Positions 21,985 to 33,795 of a DNA stretch of 64,000 bases are shown piece by piece. The position numbers and the translations under genes are program-made. Position 1 is the stretch's first letter, and each line of letters opens with the position of its first letter. The stretch comes from Druceiella hillmani (Eukaryota > Arthropoda > Insecta > Lepidoptera > Hepialidae), in the NCBI GenBank assembly GCA_039881145.1, contig JAYKKI010000052.1, positions 13,624,501 to 13,688,500 of the forward strand. The letters run 5' to 3'. Under the pieces are notes generated by a model. The model was not told where the DNA came from, did not search any database, and was given only the letters and a program-made list of their open reading frames with translations.

Positions 21985-23620
21985 TGCAATGTTACAGTCT
22001 AACCGTCAAGTATTTGCAATTATATTTTTTAACATTCGCGAAGCTAAATTGATTGTTGGTGAAAGGACAAATCTTGTGATTAGGAGTGAATTACATTCTG
22101 GGAAAAAGCTAAAATAATCACTAGAGTTATACCGAACTGTATGAAAGCTTTGGATCTCAAAAAATTCTTACACAAATACAAAAATTCCAGGAAAACACAA
22201 ATTTTGTATAAACACCGCAAGGAGGACTTTCAAAGTAATTTATTAAATATAACATAGACTAATGCTTTGGAACGAATAAAAACAGAGGAAAATAAAATAT
22301 TTTTGCACAAACAAAGAGAACCAGATCAACCTGGAGCGGATGTAGACATAAAATTTTCCAAGAAAGAAAAACGGACAAGGTAGAGAACTCAAAAAGAAGA
22401 GAGAAAAAAACTCGAACAAATATGTAACGAGAGTTTATCGTAATTTCTTATTACACAAGATGTTATACAACTTCAAGAACAATACAATCAACCAACCAGC
22501 TTGAATGAAACGTTTCCATCTTGAAAAGAGGAAGGAAAGATTTTATCACGTTTAAGTTGATTGCAGATTTCAATTGAGCATAAGGGATTCTGTTTATATA
22601 CTTTAGATTGTAGTAGGCTAGGTGGTAGCTGTGATGATTTCCCATTCAACGCATTCGTACACAGAGCAGAAAAGATAGACTGAAATAGTTACCGTTCGTT
22701 GAGATGGGAAATTATTACTTGGACTGGACGTGTGCAGTTCTAAAGAAGTACAATTGCTAACTCTTATTTTATTTGGAAAGAAGGAACAAGTTCTTGCTGT
22801 ATTAAAACTGAAGATCTCTTCCGGTCAAGATCAAGCTAAATCTATATCAAACACACTTTATGATTGGAACCACAATGACAAAGTATAAATAACGTGCTGT
22901 GACACAACTGCATTCAATTCAAGGCGCTTGAATGGAGCTTGTGTACTTTTGGAACAAAAACTAGAAAGAGGATTGCTACACTTCACTTGCCACCATCATG
23001 TTTACAAACTGGTCTTATAATATGTATTTGAAACAAAAATCCACCAAGTCACACACGGTACAGAGATTCTGCTATTAAAAAGTTTAGAGACAACTGGAAA
23101 AACATTAATCCTACTGCTATTGAAATATATACCGACTTCATCAAACAACATTTTTGTAATACAACAATTGAATGATTGTTGACGTTTTATAATGAAGAGC
23201 TGCAAAAATCCAATACACGTGAAGATAACCGGAAACTGATTGAACTATCTATTATTCTCTTAGGAGAAGATAATGAGCGAAATATTAAAATCACAGCTCC
23301 TGGAGCTATGCATCAAGCAAGGTGGAAGGCTAGAGCTATTTACTCTTTGAAAATATGTTTGCTGCAATCCCATTTCAAAATGAACGCCTAGATTAAACTA
23401 GCACTACAAGACTCTGGTTTGGATGCAGTCTGGCATTGAAGGTACCAAATCAAGATTTGTGCTTTTTAAAGATGTTAAAGGAACATGAAACTGTTGATAA
23501 ATTGATCTATAAAGCAGCGCTGAGCAAGTTTAGCCAACTCCTTTGATACTTGTCAGCAGAAATTGCAGTCTTATTACTCTTTGATAATGAAGTTTATAAA
23601 TAACAGAAGGGAAATATTGT
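21985..23620 (+). pseudogene. Broken copy of a multicopy arthropod transposase-like gene
   Basis: Conceptual translation in shifting frames gives an ordered series of peptide blocks: RQVFAIIFFNIREAKL (about 22003), LERIKTEENKIFLHKQRE (about 22268), LSIRDSVYIL (about 22574), DGKLLLGLDV (about 22702), DTTAFNSRRLNGACVLLEQK (22901 on), LLHFTCHHHVYKL, INPTAIEIY, then FYNEELQKSNTREDNRKLIE and PGAMHQARWKARAIYSLKI (open frame 23176-23391), and LKVPNQDLCFLKMLKEHE (about 23436). I recognise this order from a family of uncharacterised proteins repeated many times in arthropod genomes and probably of DNA-transposon origin. The DTT...N.G and C.HH blocks look like parts of an RNase H-like core, but the superfamily is not settled here. 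There are in-frame stops (for example after DWNHNDKV) and at least one frameshift near 23085. No introns are evident. It is non-functional. Its termini were not resolved. Confidence 0.78.
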
Positions 23621-23934
23621 AGTGAATTTACAAATAGTTTCTTTGATGTTAGAGATACAAGATATCTAATTATTTGAATAGCGAGTGGGAATACATAGTT
23701 TTGTTTCTTACATTGTTTTTTCCAGATTCAATTCTGAACATACTAATCTTACCTTATTTTATTATATTAGGAAAACCAATGAGTTATTTTGAGTTGATTT
23801 AGATACATAACAGATAGCGTTAAAAACAGCTATTTCAAAAATTTCAGATATTGACATAGGATGTTAAAACTTTAAAAAGAATTAGCAACTATACGTTTTG
23901 ATATCACAAAAAAAATTTCACTCATAATACACCT
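23621..23934. other. AT-rich stretch, nothing recognised
   Basis: No coding remnant or repeat visible between the pseudogene and the next microsatellite. Confidence 0.4.
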
Positions 23935-23940
23935 AATATA

Positions 23941-23997
<57 letters not shown>

Positions 23998-24020
23998 ATA
24001 TTTATATATATTTATATATG
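23935..24020. repeat. (TA)n microsatellite
   Basis: About 86 bp of TA repeats with tgta, ctata and ttta interruptions. Confidence 0.96.
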
Positions 24021-24545
24021 CATACATAGGGGAAAAAATGTTGTATCCACTATTCATCCAGATAATTCTCTGCATTAAACTGATTATATTTGAAGCATGT
24101 TTTTGTATAAAAATTATTTTTTTTTCATTGAAATCATAAATTTGATAGTGATTTTTTTCAGAAACGGTTGAAAATTTTCATGTACTTAGCATTTCCTACT
24201 CAGTTCGACGCACAGTGTATGTATAATAGATATTTTATGCTACATTGTATACATACAGGCAGCAAATGGCACTGCTCATAATTTTTCAAATTTAGACAAA
24301 GAATATTTTTTTTATTAATATCTTGAAGCGGTATTATTTTTTGTCTTTATATTTAACATTTCAGAGAAAAGAAATCTGAGATCGAGAACAAATCATAAAC
24401 ACATAGTACCGATATTATTAAATGTTGGTTTATATAAGTATTGTGGTGCTGATTGAAATAATCATAAAATAATCTGAAAAAGTATGCTCAATAATATTTT
24501 TGAAAAAGTTGCCATTCTTAAGGTAAGTAATATGATATTTTAGAC
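24021..24545. other. AT-rich stretch, nothing recognised
   Basis: Poly-T runs and simple AT-rich DNA only. Confidence 0.4.
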
Positions 24546-24551
24546 CGACTG

Positions 24552-24874
24552 TATAACACGACAGATCGTGATGCGCCTACGTATATCGTGAAATGATGCC
24601 ATTTCACAAAATTACTCACTGATGTTAGGCTTATCGTTCAAACTAGGCTGTTTGACTATTTGGCTGGACATCCTTAACCATGTCTTTCTCGTAGATTACC
24701 AAACATTTAAAACGGAACAGATTGACTAGATGGTAAAACGGATGAAACCTGATACAATTTTTGAAATACCTTCGGGAACTATATGACGAAGGATGACTAG
24801 CTTTATGTAAGGAATTTTAGTGAAGTGGCACCGTTTCACGATATTTCTAGGCATTTCACGATCTGCTGGATTAT
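24552..24874. mobile_element. MITE-like element with 62-bp imperfect terminal inverted repeats
   Basis: The left end (24552-24613) contains cagatcgtgatgcgcctacg, then tatatcgtgaaatgatgcca, then tttcacaaaatt. The reverse complement of the right end (24813-24874) reads cagatcgtgaaatgcctaga, then aatatcgtgaaacggtgcca, then cttcactaaaatt. They match over 62 bp with scattered differences. The core of about 200 bp has no coding frame of note. Size and structure fit a non-autonomous DNA transposon. Target-site duplications could not be fixed because the outer boundary is blurred. Confidence 0.72.
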
Positions 24875-25225
24875 GGAATCGGCCTGTGTAATTTAGTACC
24901 CTGTAACTTGATCTTAGCATGAATGAAAATATTGTCCAAATAACTAATTAACCAAAATGTTGCCTCTACATTTCTTATAACGTATCTATGATTTTTTTTC
25001 GTAGGTGATATTTCTAATTATTACCCAGTAAACCAGAGCCATTAGTCTTCTGATGGAGATTCAATCTAGAGCAAAAAAATTAGTCCTGAAAGCTGAAAAA
25101 ATCCATCCCTTTTCAATTCTATTCCTAATCCCCGTCTGACTTTAACGTTTATCTCTGAAATATGCTAATATTAAAATTAAGAACTACATATTGCGCACAA
25201 ATTTTATGTTGGTCTTATTACATTT
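24875..25225. other. AT-rich stretch, nothing recognised
   Basis: Possibly the body of the element whose tail begins at about 25230, but no boundary is visible. Confidence 0.35.
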
Positions 25226-25229
25226 AGAA

Positions 25230-25322
25230 ATTAAGAACCCCTGACAGAAGAATGAACAGACAAACAGATAGTGTGTTCACAATAGGGTTCCGTTCGGTCT
25301 CTTTGCGTCCGGAACCCTAATA
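25230..25322 (-). mobile_element. Element tail with agggttccg/cggaaccct hairpin
   Basis: gacagaagaatgaacagaca, then aacagatagtgtgttcacaa, then agggttccg (25284-25292), a 17-nt spacer and cggaaccct (25310-25318). The two 9-mers are exact reverse complements. This is the best preserved hairpin of the family scattered through the window. Confidence 0.65.
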
Positions 25323-26510
25323 TTAAAATAGTCTATTTAAATAATTTTGGAAAAAAAGAAAATTTCTGAAAAACATAAAGAAACCAACAATATTTCAAGA
25401 ATGCTAGAAAAAAATAGATACAGAAATCGTTGTTCCTAGAATGAAAAGATTTGGAAGTTTACCAAAAAGCAAGAATACTCGTAACTGATGAATCAATTAA
25501 AACAGAACTGGAGAAGAACAAAAATTAGCTAAAGATTTCAAATTTTTTCTTACAAGAAAAAACTAATTGCTCAAAATATATGTTAATATACAAAGGGAAT
25601 AATGTGTATATTTGTTGAGGCTAATCTCGAGAAATATATATTTTATTCTGAAAGTTATACTTGTGTTGGAAAACGTATATTTTAAGGTTACACCATAGTT
25701 TAAAGGGATAGGTCGGTCATAAAAATGAAACAGAAGTTGGAGAACATTGCTTAGTTGATGCAAGGTAGCTAGACCCGTGTATTTAATAACTGGTCATTCC
25801 AAATATTACTGCCGATATACTTCCAACCCAGACCAATTGGGTCGTTTGCCGAACAGAACAGAGGCGTTCAGTGAAAGGGTGGGAGCCGCATGATTAAAAA
25901 AAAATTATGTCCTGTTGAAACCGCGGAGTATAATTAATATTTTATACATTTAAGTATTTCCATATTTTTTTTAAACAGGTACATGAAATTAATTAAAAAT
26001 TTTTTATTACTACAATTTATTCATAATTTATAAAAAGAGTAAAAAACTAATTAATTTGTATCTTACTATGTTTTTCTCATTAGAGAGATTAAAATTAATC
26101 CTATTTTTTAATATTCAGTGAATTTGAAAAAGTTATGATGATATCAAAAAATTAAAGTCACTTTTAATAAAAACGTAGTCTCATAATATTGTCAAACTAA
26201 AAATAAGACACAAAAATTGTAACCATTGCTTTACTAGTAAATGTGTAACAAAAAGTAAGCTAATACGTTTTTTCCAAATATTATATACATTTTTTAATTA
26301 TACAAAAATATTTCGAATCATTATTCAACAACTCGCCTAGAAACAGCGTTACCACAGATTTTAATTTAAAATAATTAAAAAAAATATTACATTCCGAAAT
26401 TAACCACGATTTTCTTCTTAGAGAATAAACCTAGCTAGCTTATACTTACCGCGGGAAAATAATGACTCAAACCTCAAACGAAACTGATCAAGTGGGTGTC
26501 GGATTACGCA
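25323..26510. other. AT-rich stretch with a small balanced patch
   Basis: About 25800-25920 is of more balanced composition (gaccaattgggtcgtttgcc, gaaaccgcggagtataatta). The rest is simple AT-rich DNA. No gene seen. Confidence 0.4.
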
Positions 26511-26514
26511 TGAA

Positions 26515-26555
26515 TCAGGGTTCTGTAGTCATTTAATCAAATTATACACACACAC

Positions 26556-26607
<52 letters not shown>

Positions 26608-26780
26608 ATATATATATAGTGTACAAATTCATATGTCGTGCTCATACGTACATGTAAATGTCTATGGTAGCTGAATAAGAATTGTGATACCCCGACAATT
26701 TTGTGGTAGACAACGGACATAAATGCGGACATGACAATATTATAAAGGTTCTGAATCTGTTTGACTACGGAACCAAATTG
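26515..26780. mobile_element. (CA)n-(TA)n microsatellite inside an agggttctgt repeat
   Basis: A cagggttctgtagtcattta arm (26516-26535) is followed by (CA)6 and (TA)n at 26545-26618. After about 95 bp of other sequence comes gcggacatgacaatattata with aaggttctgaatctgtttga and ctacggaaccaa (about 26725-26776). Both flanks belong to the ggttccgta/tacggaacc family, so the microsatellite probably expanded inside or beside such an element. Confidence 0.5.
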
Positions 26781-26889
26781 AAAACATTTTTTAAGGAATT
26801 TTCCGGTATATAAATATATTTGTTCCCTCCAATATTAGATACATCTTAAATATGAAATAGCCGATCCTTCACATCTAAAAGCTCATTTT

Positions 26890-27330
26890 TTCTTCGTATT
26901 AAGGCCAAGAAAATTAAATTACACTTCACGTCGCTTTTAATAAAAGCTTCCTTTATTTTTCCACACCGCAAGGTTTCCACCTGATCGAAGGTCAAACAAC
27001 AAACAAGATAGGCAACATTCGAAGATGCCCGCCTACCAAAATACTAACATTTTAATAAATATCTACAGACACAGGCGACCCGCGTATTTACCTTACCGTG
27101 AGTATCTCGATATCGTGGCTGGAAATTGGAATGCCTTTTTACGGACGTAATTTCGAGGGAACATACCCCGGGAACATGAAGCAACCTTGTAGAGACAGGT
27201 ACTTCCATTATATTCCTAATACTTCGTTAATGTTGTTTTTTTGTTCCCAGTTGTAATGAGATTTTCGTTCGGAAATTCGGATAATAAAACTAAATCGTTC
27301 CTCAGGGCGGGGTACCCTGAAACATTTATC
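26890..27330. other. GC-richer unique island
   Basis: Balanced composition, CpG-containing (ggcgacccgcgtatttacct, ctcgatatcgtggctggaaa, acgtaatttcgagggaacat), no repeats and no recognisable coding frame. Candidate conserved non-coding element. Confidence 0.33.
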
Positions 27331-28262
27331 TGTTCGCCATTTATTTACGACTCATGTCTTTAGGAGAACGAAAAATGTAACTGGCAGCACCAAGCTTTTA
27401 TGTACTGATTTGAACACATTCAACAACACCCATACTATAATAGGAAAACCCGCTAACACCCCACTTCCGCTATTGTCTTATATGGTATTTAAATACTGTT
27501 TTCATGAGTTAATTTCTTAAAATTTCCCATCTGAAGTTGTTGTCGTTAAATGAAACTAAGTCGTTGTTAAGAATTTAAATAAAGTAGAAATAATACTACA
27601 TCACGTAGTTTAATTTACTCGTCTATACTATAATACAATATTGTTTTAGATATTTTTTTCTAACAACATATTATTGTGTACACGAGTACATATTTATATA
27701 TTGTTATCAAATATGGCTTATTGCAGCCGATAAAATTGTTGGCAAAGCTTTGTTTTTGCTTGATAAGATATCTAAAAACAACATGTTAGAAAGATACAAA
27801 GAAGTTGCAAAACTTATTAATTTCCACTTCCACTGTTATTTACATTAAAAGTAGTGTTGTTATGTAGTTTGTAGTATTATGTTTATTTTTAATCCTATGT
27901 AAACATTTTTAACACAAAACAAAAATTATTAGTTAATTTCCAAGTTGTTGATACAAAATATTACTAATAATTACAAAATTATCAATTAGCCCGTTTTTTC
28001 CCATTTTTATTTTGTCATATTTTTAAACCAGGGAAGTAAATTAATGGAAAGTTTCCACTTATCCTGATATCAAATTGAAGACGTAATTTTACGGGATGCT
28101 ATTGGTCTTTAAAGCCATAAAAAGGCCTAAGAAGTAACTAATGATATTTTACATGAAAAAAAATAAATTTACAAACTGGCAAAAGGAGGTGAAAACAGAA
28201 TTTCATGGATAGAGATATTGTATGGCAAGCCAAAGGACATAAAGTCTGCAGGTGTAAAGAAT
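27331..28262. other. AT-rich stretch, nothing recognised
   Basis: No gene or array noticed. Confidence 0.4.
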
Positions 28263-28264
28263 GA

Positions 28265-28380
28265 GAATAACACAAAGAAAAGAGGTGAAATGAAAAGAAG
28301 AAGAAGAAGAGGAAGAAAAAGAAAATATGAAAAGAAGATATGAAAATGAAGAATAGAAAGACGTTGAAGAGGAAATATTT
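28265..28380 (+). repeat. Polypurine (GAA-rich) tract
   Basis: Almost pure A/G on the plus strand (gaaaagaagaagaagaagag and continuing) for about 100 bp. Such tracts can form triplex DNA. The minus-strand frame at 28138-28383 (Phe/Leu-rich) is a by-product. Confidence 0.75.
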
Positions 28381-28414
28381 CATTTGGAACAGACTGACAA
28401 GATAAAAAATACTC

Positions 28415-28508
28415 CTGATATTAATCGGGATTTATAAGCTGATATTAATTGGGATTTATAAGCTGATATTAATTGGAATTTATAAGCTGATATTAATCGG
28501 GATTATTA
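28415..28508 (+). repeat. 24-bp minisatellite, about 3.9 units
   Basis: ctgatattaatcgggattta followed by taag repeats at 28415, 28439, 28463 and 28487 with few substitutions. Confidence 0.95.
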
Positions 28509-29046
28509 TTTTTTTGTATATCTACTCCAAATGCAACTTTTTCTCATCTTCATCTTACTATTTTTCTTCTCTATCTACGGAATAGTACAATGAATTTTTT
28601 TTCAAATGTATCCATTTTACTCGAATATGTCGCTCAAAATTAAGATTTTTATCATAACACATTAAATAATATTTGTTTAAATGATAAGCTGTATACCAAA
28701 AACGTAATCTCGCTTTGTAGAAGATTTAAGAATAAATGGACGCATATAAACAATTTAAAAAAAATTGTAAACATAAGTTAAATAACTTAGTAATTAAAAA
28801 TTCATCGGTCTTTACAAACGGCCTCATTCCAAATCTCACTCCGAAAAAAGTGTCTTATTGTTTATCACATTAATTATATTACAAAATTTCAAAAAGTGGT
28901 GAAACACGAGACCTAAATGAATACTATTCAGTTGATATCAAAGTTACTGTCATCTTATTTAATAAAATTGAAGGTCTCGCTGAAATACAAAGTATCAACT
29001 TATCAAAAGTTGACGTTTCGTTTCCTTTCAAAAATAAAAGCTTTAT
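28509..29046. other. AT-rich stretch, nothing recognised
   Basis: Apart from a weak tatcaactt...aagttga pairing near 28998-29012, nothing is noticed. Confidence 0.4.
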
Positions 29047-29077
29047 TCTTGTACAATGAACTTCTCATTGTACAAGA
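29047..29077. repeat. 13-bp perfect hairpin with 5-nt loop
   Basis: tcttgtacaatga (29047-29059), loop acttc, tcattgtacaaga (29065-29077). Arms are exact reverse complements. No U-run or gene context supports a terminator, and the arms are too short for a typical microRNA precursor. Confidence 0.8.
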
Positions 29078-29256
29078 TTGAACCTTTTTTTATTCATGTT
29101 ATATATACTCTTACGAACCTGTTTGTTTATATGAGGTCATTACCGCATCATAGATTTCAGTTTTGATAATACTTGTAGTATGTTCTTACGACTTCCTATT
29201 TATGTAAAATCTCAATTTCATTTAACCTAAATTTTGATATCTGACCGCATCTTATC

Positions 29257-29259
<3 letters not shown>

Positions 29260-29351
<92 letters not shown>
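29260..29351. repeat. (TA)n microsatellite
   Basis: About 92 bp of TA repeats with one central acgta interruption, which makes the array nearly symmetric. Confidence 0.97.
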
Positions 29352-29354
<3 letters not shown>

Positions 29355-30412
29355 CATATAAACAAAAACATCCATAATAATTATAGCCATATTTAGATAC
29401 ACTGATATATTGGAAATAATAACATGAGTTTGATTCGAATGTTTTTTGTAGCTGTGAGTTTCGTCCCATTATTTTATATCAAAAACGTAAAAGAGAATGT
29501 TGGACAAACAATAGTTTATCATAATTAGAAAAAGTGGGTAGTAGTTTTTCTGTCAACAGTATGCGCCACTTCTATTATTTATTTTTATAGAAAAAATATA
29601 AAAAGAGGATACTTTTATAAAAAAAATTAATGGGCATCACGTGTTACTAATATAATATTTATGTACTGTTAACAAAGAGAAAGAAGTGTATTTTTATAAT
29701 GTATTTAAACGTGATTGGGCGTTTTTATTACACCTTAATTATTACCAAGAATAAATAATTAAATTTGATTTTAATCGCATGACAAGAACAAGAACTTTTA
29801 TTCAAAGAAAAAAATTAACGAACATTTTTATGCTAATGATTTTAGTAATATTAGATCAATAAGATGACTTCAAGATTTATTTAATTGAAAGCATAGCGAA
29901 GCATAACGAAAATATTTAATTGAAGCAAACTGAAACTAGCTAGATTTTTGCTACTGGCGGTTACTCATTGATCCACTGAGTGACTGTCGTAGTCAACGGG
30001 AAACTGTCCATCGCTACCTCTCAGTATTACCAATATATATTTTAATTTTTAGTTTTCTCAACATACAATTATTCTGTCGTAGAAAAGAAGGTCAATTTTA
30101 AAGGTTATAGCAATTTTCATTCTAAATACAAAAAGTTTTTCTCAGTTTTCCTTATTTTAAGGACTGTTTTAGGGTTCAGATATCGAGTATCTTTGCTTTT
30201 AAATTTTTTTAAATTTATTGGATTCTAACTTTATAACGTGGCAAAAGGAGAAAAATTAGCGGATGGCGAATAAAACTAAAAATATCAGTATCTGACTTTT
30301 AACTTGAAGGTTTAGAAATTAATCTAAACGCTAAAATAAAATTAGAATTATACTTTTCACGTTTGTTTGTACCTATTCATTCATTTACGTTACAAGTTAA
30401 TACAATTAATCT
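29352..30412. other. AT-rich stretch, nothing recognised
   Basis: A short patch near 29945-30020 (actggcggttactcattgat, gactgtcgtagtcaacggga) is of balanced composition. No gene seen. Confidence 0.4.
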
Positions 30413-30414
30413 TA

Positions 30415-30640
30415 TCTAATACACGAGGATAAATATAGCTCGAGGCGCTATCCAATACAAAGACACAGTAGCAATTTTAACACATAGTGTACTTTTGTAC
30501 ACATTGATGGACATACAATACGAAGAAGCAGATAATGAGCATAGCCCGGGGCTGAACTTTGTCATGGCGCGGGTCGTTACAGCTACTGGGCGGACAGAGC
30601 TTTTTACGTTATGACCCATTTACTGAGATGCTACCTACTA
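30415..30640. other. GC-richer patch, origin unclear
   Basis: It contains agcccggggctgaactttgt and catggcgcgggtcgttacag and a 67-codon minus-strand frame (30416-30619) with no recognisable domain. Could be a transposon fragment or unique non-coding island. Confidence 0.3.
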
Positions 30641-31265
30641 ATAGAGGTGCTGCGGTTATCCTAGCTATTATCTTAACTATCTTATTTTTACTATCTTATT
30701 GTGTGCGATAGATTATTTACATGGCGCTAGTATCTTTTGGTAGTCGTACGAGATTGGTCTTCTTCCTTATCAAACTTTATTAGCTGCTCCCATCTTTGTA
30801 TTTCTCCATGTGAGATAAGGCACAATTGTTTTCCTTAATTTCTAAGCGAGTGACTCAGAAAATTCATAGATATTATAGAAAAATAAATAAATCGAAATAG
30901 ATCAATAAATGAAATTAAATAGATATTAGTATTTGGCTTATATCGTCCCTTTGTCATGATTTTATGAAATAATTTGCGCTATGGATTCGCTAGCGTGGAA
31001 AAGAGGAAAAATGATGATAAAAATGAAAAAAATTGTATCTTAACATGAAAAATGACTAAATGGTTTGCGTATCACAGAATGAAAGAAATAACGCTAAATA
31101 AAAATCGTTAGCGCTGCATTAATTAGCTGTAGGCTGACATATTTCCGTGCTGTGTCTTTACATACTTATGTTCATGTCCTTAATTATCTTCACGCTCTCA
31201 TCTCTAACCGATCATTTTTTTTATTAACCAAAAAAATAATCCAATTTTGTGATACATGTATTTTC
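30641..31265. other. AT-rich stretch, probably element body
   Basis: No gene seen. Part of it may belong to the LINE-like element whose tail lies at 31270-31398. Confidence 0.35.
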
Positions 31266-31269
31266 ATAT

Positions 31270-31398
31270 GTTGATCTCCATAAAACACGCTATATCTATC
31301 CAAAATTATATAGATATTGGTTAAGTAAGGAGTGAAAGCAAAACAAGTAAACAAACAAACACGATTACTTTCGCATTTGTAATATTAGCTAGGATTAA
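31270..31398 (+). mobile_element. LINE-like 3' tail (acaaacac...actttcgcatttgtaatatta)
   Basis: attatatagatattggttaa, then gtaaggagtgaaagcaaaac, then acaaacaaacacgattactt, tcgcatttgtaatattagct. The order (a ccaaa..tat...ggttaa primer-like region, gtgaaag, caaacaaacac, ttactttcgcattt.taatatta) is the conserved 3' end of a widespread insect non-LTR retrotransposon group. No coding sequence remains. Confidence 0.6.
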
Positions 31399-31930
31399 AC
31401 TTTATTGATTTATTATTAAAAATCTCGTTTATAATGGTTCATGAAGGTTCTATCGAAATTTTAAATTTACTTATGTGGAAAAATTTTCCGTGCTTACTTC
31501 TGTCGAAAATATCAATGTTAAAAATGAAGTAAGTTAATTTGAATACTACAAAATTAACCAAAAAAATTGACTAAATCTATGTTTAGTCTCAAATACATTC
31601 TTCGTAACGAATTCATTGTATAGTTAGCAAAAATATGTAAAATAATTTTAAAATAATGCGAATTTTTTACTTGAACTTAGAAACATTGAAAATTTTAAAT
31701 TGGTTATTTTTAGTATCCATTTTTTAGGATTTATTAAACCTAGATTTGCAAAATTTTAACGATATTCTAATAAAACTAAAATGAGAATCTAATTACATTA
31801 CTATTACTTAAAATGTATGTAAAATAGATACTTAATTTTGGCGAGTTAAAATTAGCTCGAAATTATTGCTATTATTATAATGCGTATTATATAACATGTG
31901 TGGTTTTTTGGTCATTATAGTGGTTTTTTT
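31399..31930. other. AT-rich stretch, nothing recognised
   Basis: No gene or array noticed. Confidence 0.4.
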
Positions 31931-31935
31931 ATTTT

Positions 31936-32345
31936 TTAGCTGAATCGCAAAAACTATACCCTTGTTAGGGTTTCGTAGCCAGTTGGCAAAAATTTAACCC
32001 CTATTAGGATTACGTGGCAGAACGCTGAAAAACTGAACCCTTATTAAATTTATATAAATGAAAATTCAAAAAGTGAACCCTTAACAGGGTTCCGTAAACA
32101 AATGGCGACAAACTTATCATTTACTGGGGTTACGCAGCTGTATGGCGAAAAATTAACCCTTATCTCTAGATAAATAATGAAAAACTTAGTCTCGTAGATA
32201 AATAATGAATAACTTAATCCTAATTTAAATTTCGTAGCCGAATGGTGAACTGAATTTTTATTAGGATTCCGTGGCTGAATGGCGAAACAGAACTATTTTG
32301 ATTTTGTCATATCTATGTGTCCTTTGTCCATCTTCTTGCCACAGC
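31936..32345 (+). repeat. 40-bp minisatellite of ggttccgtagccaaatggc type
   Basis: A unit approximating agggttccgtagccgaatgg then cgaaaaactgaaccctta recurs at about 40-bp steps, with gtagcc/gtggc/gtaaac/gcagct landmarks at 31975, 32014, 32094, 32134, 32194, 32234 and 32271 (two steps are irregular). It ends in gattttgtcatatctatgtg followed by tcctttgtcc, the degraded gtctgtctgtcc tail of the same family seen elsewhere. The array is therefore an internally amplified transposon end. Confidence 0.78.
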
Positions 32346-32857
32346 ATCGTAATTTTTCGATTTAAGTCAATTTGTAATACAGTTTTACAGGAACACGTTT
32401 ATTAATTACCCCAACACAGAAACTACCATTTTTTTTCTTGATGAACCCTATAGATTGAAATATCAATGTTAAAAATTAAGTACATATAAAAGGTCACAAG
32501 CAATGAAAAATACCGTACGTTTTTTTTCCGTATCTCATTCGATATTCATGAATAACCAAACTGTCTGTCTACCACCTTACTAAGTTTGTGACGGTACATG
32601 CGAAAATTCCGCGAAAAAACACGATAGCGATATTGAGTAAAAACTGCAAAGGAAAATTGTTCTGTTTCACTTGCATTTAAAAATAAAAGGACATAGTCAT
32701 TTTTATTACACGTGTGAAATATGTATTAAACAATATATTTACATAGAGAAGAATAAAGTTAATATTTTAAAAATTAACTACAAATTGTGTCCACTGGTTA
32801 AAACTTTCAAACATATTTAAAGGGATACTGAAATATTTGAATGTTTGAAAGAAGAAT
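32346..32857. other. AT-rich stretch, nothing recognised
   Basis: No gene or array noticed. Confidence 0.4.
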
Positions 32858-33519
32858 GAAATTTCCATTAATTTTTTTACAGACACACACTTCAAAAATA
32901 CTCAATTTGATGTATAGAATCATTATATTCACGTTTTTACATAATTGACATATTTATAATATAAATAAATAGCTTATTTAGTAAAGTAAGATTCATATTA
33001 TTAAAAATCAATTTTATTTTAATTTTTTCACTTTTCGAAACTGTAAATTGACTCCCTCTACTCTTTAGAAGTAATGAAATTTCCATTAATTTTTTTACAG
33101 ACACACGCTTCAAAAATACTCAATTTGAATTATTGAATCATTATATTCACGTTTCTACATAATTGGCATATTTATAATATAAATAAATAGCTTATTTAGT
33201 AAAGTAAGATTCATGTTATTAAAAATCAATTTTATTTTAATTTTTTCACTTATCGAAACTGTAAATTGACGCCCTCTACTCTTTAGAAGTAATGAAATTT
33301 AGAAGTAATGAAATTTCCATTAATTTTTTTACAGACACACTCTTCAAAAATACTCAATTTGAAGTATTGAATCATTATATTCGCGTTTTTATATAATTGG
33401 CATATTTATAATATAAATAAATAGCTTATTTAGTAAAGTAAGATTCCTGTTATTAAAAATCAATTTTATTTTAATTTTTTCACTTATCGAAACTGTAAAT
33501 TGACACCCTCTACTCTTTA
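32858..33519 (+). repeat. 218-bp tandem triplication
   Basis: gaaatttccattaatttttt starts units at 32858, 33076 and 33310. Each continues through acagacacac.cttcaaaaat, tagcttatttagtaaagtaa and aactgtaaattgac.ccctct to ctctt. The third unit is preceded by a 16-bp slip duplication (agaagtaatgaaattt). Units are very similar by eye, so the expansion is recent. Confidence 0.95.
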
Positions 33520-33741
33520 ACCACGTGGAAGTGAATTTACGCGAAAAAGCATTTAAAACTTTACCAGGTCAGATACAAACTAAAAAAAATATTACATTGA
33601 AATTTATAAGTTTTCAGTCATATTTTAATTAAAAATTGAGTCTACCCTTGGCCATCTTGTCGTAAACAATAAAAGAAACTTTTTTATTAAAAATAAAATT
33701 TGTTTTCATCAAATAATAAGAATAATTTGAGAATAAAGAAT

Positions 33742-33795
<54 letters not shown>

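Noticed and set aside
28138..28383. Phe/Leu-rich minus-strand frame resembling a membrane protein
   Set aside because: It is the reverse of a GAA-rich polypurine tract.
29047..29077. Rho-independent terminator
   Set aside because: The organism is eukaryotic by content, and neither an upstream gene nor a U-tract follows the hairpin.
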